Shown: positions 25,054 to 27,068 of the stretch, in pieces | How the letters are laid out: every line of letters starts with the position of its first letter | Numbering within the stretch: position 1 is the stretch's first letter | DNA from: Prevotella sp. CAG:617 | GTDB lineage: Bacteria > Bacteroidota > Bacteroidia > Bacteroidales > Bacteroidaceae | Assembly (NCBI GenBank): GCA_000438115.1 | Contig: FR903560.1 | Coordinates: 8,430 to 35,497, forward strand | Direction of reading: 5' to 3' | DNA length: 27,068 bases | Notes under the pieces: model-generated | Told to the model about the DNA's origin: nothing | Seen by the model: the letters and a program-made list of their open reading frames with translations, nothing else | Database searches by the model: none | Position numbers and translations under genes: made by a program

Positions 25054-26848
25054 TCAGGCTACAACCACTTTTCCATAATAGCTCTTCTTTCCCTTCACGG
25101 CCTTCACGATGTAGAGCCCGCGGGTCATGTCCTGCGTACTGACTGACACGGCCTTGCCCTGAATACGGCGGGCCAGTACACCATTGGCGGCATAAACCTC
25201 CACGCTCTCCGGCTCCACGCCGTCAATGACAATGGTGCGGGCCTCGTTGTCGGCATAAATCCTTACATCCGGAGCAGTCACGCTGGTCATACCCTCGGTC
25301 GTCTTGTCCTCCTTGATTACCTTGAAGGAGTCGAACAGCGAAGGTGTGCCGGCATCATCGACGGTATAGGTGCTGATAAAGATGGTATCGGCCGTAACCG
25401 TCACGTTGCTGAACGTAGGCTCGCCGGTCTGTCCGAACTTGCCGGAAAAGAGCCCCCAGTAGTTTTCCACCTGATGGTCGGCATAGGCGTCAATCATGGC
25501 CTGCTCGTTGCGCGGCTCATACTTTTTCTTTCCGGCCGAATTGTTGAGGAAGTAAAGCGTACCCTCCTTCACGTTGAACACGCCACCCTGCTTGCCGGTC
25601 ATGTTTTCGCGCACACCGCCGGGCTCTACGGTCTCCACCTCTTCCACGGCTCCTTCAACCAGGGTTTTCCGGCTGTTGTTGACCGGGCCTATCACCTCAT
25701 AAATGTGGTCGTGTCCCTGCAGGGCCAGGTCAATGTCCAACTCGTCGAACACGGGCAGCATGCTCTCGCGCACCAGGCGTCCGTCGCTGTCGCTCTGGTG
25801 CGACTTGCTGCCGGTAAACATGTTTTTGTGGAAGGTGGCAATACGCCATTTCACGTTTTTATGAGCCTCCACCTGCTTGCGCATCCAGTCGGCCAGGGCC
25901 TGGAAGTAACCCTCCTTCTTGTAGTCCTCGTAGTTGATGACCATAAACAGGGCGTCGCCGTAAACAAACGAATATACCGTTCCGTCCATGGTTGTTGTAA
26001 CGGCCGAATTCTGGTTGAAACTGGTGTCCGTATTAAAGTGCCACGTAAAGTTACGGTTCGAGCTGGTGTCGTGATTGCCCTGCGCCACTACCAGCGGGTA
26101 GTTCATCCAGATGTCCTGCATCGTGCCGAACCACTGCTCATATTTCCACTCCGAGTTGTTGGCGCCCGAAGTCTCCACCAAATCACCGTTGACCAGCACG
26201 AACTGTGCCTCAGGTACCAACTGCTGAGCGGCGTGCGCCGTTTTCTGCGACACGTCGAACATTTCGTCATTCTGTGCCTGCGTGTCGGTCATATAGATAA
26301 AGGAATACCCCTTTTTAGCGCTGTACGAATCGGAAGCAGTGGTAAAATGGCCGATTTCGCTCCATCCCTACTCCGTGCCTACGCGGAAGGAATAGGTGGT
26401 GCCGGCCTTCAGCGTGGTGGCCAGGGCCTTGTGGCTGGTGTACGAGCGCTTGGCGTTGGCCTCAATGCCGTCCACGTAATTCTTGGCCGTCACGTAGTTC
26501 AGGTCCTTCACATCGGCCGAAGTGGCGTCAAGAATCAGGTCGGGATTGGCAAAATCCTCGGCCGTGGCGTCGGCCTTGGCCACAATCTGCACCTTTCCGC
26601 TCTTCACCTCCGGGTTCGTAAACCAGGCAAAGCCCATCTGCGTGCGGGGGTCGCCGTTGACGGTCATGTTGATGCTGTAAGGCTGCGAGGCATCCTGCAT
26701 CTCAGCCATCAGACGGGTCAGGCGCGTCCATGAAGGCGTGGTAAAGTTTTTTGGAATCGAGGGTAAATTCCTGCGACAGGGCAGGCTCTGCGCTTGCCGA
26801 AAGCAACGCCACCAGGGCGCCGGTTTTCATAAATCCTTTCAATCTCAT
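25054..26848 (-). pseudogene. Secreted purple-acid-phosphatase-like metallophosphoesterase, broken by a frameshift and a TAG
   Basis: The start at ATG 26848 gives a signal peptide (MRLKGFMKTGALVALLSASA) and then EFTLDSK before a six-A run (26749-26754) shifts it to a TGA at 26702. With five A the frame continues SKNFTTPSWTRLTRLMAEMQ into an Fn3-like N-terminal domain (FAWFTNPEV) as far as VGTE. There an in-frame TAG (26368-26370) precedes GWSEIGHFTT. The catalytic domain keeps its metal motifs: MTDTQ, VNGDLVE, GNHD, TFHKN and GHDH. The tail (YAANGVLARRI, RGLYIVKAVKG) resembles a type IX sorting domain. Correcting both lesions yields 597 aa. As written, only a 412-aa internal product from ATG 26292 is possible, without signal peptide. 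Confidence 0.85.
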
Positions 26849-26890
26849 AAATCTCAAATTTAAATGAAACTATCGTTTGTTTTCGCAGGC

Positions 26891-26898
26891 AAAATTAC
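26891..26898 (-). promoter_or_regulatory. -7 element upstream of the phosphoesterase pseudogene
   Basis: The minus strand reads TAATTTTG, an exact TAnnTTTG match, about 43 nt before the ATG at 26848. No clear -33 element is seen. Its retention suggests the gene decayed recently. Confidence 0.5.
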
Positions 26899-27003
26899 GG
26901 CCCTGATGTGTCGATTTGTTTACTCCAAGGTAACGATGGGGTAACAATCGTATTACGGTTTTTTCCCCTTACGCCGACACGGAAAAACAAAACGGCTTCC
27001 CGG

Positions 27004-27044
27004 AAAAACAAGGTGCCGCCCCGCAGAAACAGGACGGCACCTTG
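27004..27044 (-). terminator. Rho-independent terminator for a minus-strand gene beyond the right edge
   Basis: A perfect 10-bp stem (27009-27018 with 27035-27044) followed on the minus strand by five T (27004-27008). No gene in the window ends here, so it should serve a gene to the right. Confidence 0.75.
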
Positions 27045-27068
27045 TAAAAACTTTCCTGCCACACCGGC

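Noticed and set aside
26368..26370. Reassigned TAG codon (alternative genetic code)
   Set aside because: The gene also carries an independent frameshift, and the restored acetyltransferase frame uses TAG as its stop, so a nonsense mutation is simpler.

Overview
The window looks like the chromosome of a Bacteroidales bacterium. Several genes are preceded by the Bacteroidetes -7 element TAnnTTTG, most clearly rpsU, which also has a TTTG -33 element 20 nt upstream. Other signs are a Serine-type sulfatase, a GH33 sialidase with a BNR-associated N-terminal domain, C-terminal tails resembling type IX secretion sorting domains, and an AraC regulator with a membrane-spanning sensor. The outer genes are visibly GC-rich, so this is a relatively GC-rich member of the order. 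I cannot name the genus.

Positions 1-14.9 kb hold a polysaccharide (capsule or O-antigen) biosynthesis operon on the minus strand, read from right to left. It starts with a GC-rich WecA/MraY-type glycan-1-phosphate transferase. Next come a UDP-GlcNAc 4-epimerase and a UDP-HexNAc dehydrogenase, which together should make UDP-GalNAcA. These are followed by a hexapeptide-repeat acetyltransferase interrupted at a C10 homopolymer, a 31-codon scrap of a second dehydrogenase gene, a Wzx flippase, a GT4 glycosyltransferase, a putative Wzy polymerase, an ATP-grasp ligase, a DUF2334-type deacetylase, a second hexapeptide acyltransferase, two more GT4 enzymes, a nucleotidyltransferase-fold protein and a second, GC-rich flippase that runs off the left edge. 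The genes from 880 to about 11.3 kb are strikingly AT-rich and look like an exchanged serotype cassette inside a GC-rich frame.

Positions 15.3-20.1 kb hold a secreted sulfatase with its own promoter and terminator, a membrane AraC-family regulator, a small DUF4359-like membrane protein, tRNA-Lys(TTT) with a terminator, and rpsU (ribosomal protein S21) with textbook promoter and terminator.

Positions 20.1-27.07 kb hold a three-domain Xaa-Pro aminopeptidase, a large secreted sialidase ending in a strong terminator with a duplicated arm, and, convergent to it, a secreted purple-acid-phosphatase-like metallophosphoesterase gene broken by one frameshift and one in-frame TAG. A further minus-strand terminator lies at the right edge.

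The most interesting signals are in the polysaccharide cluster. Removing one C from the C10 tract restores a complete acetyltransferase, which points to phase variation. Just downstream is a dehydrogenase 3'-end remnant that shares 18 identical bases with the intact gene, which suggests recombinational replacement of the cassette.
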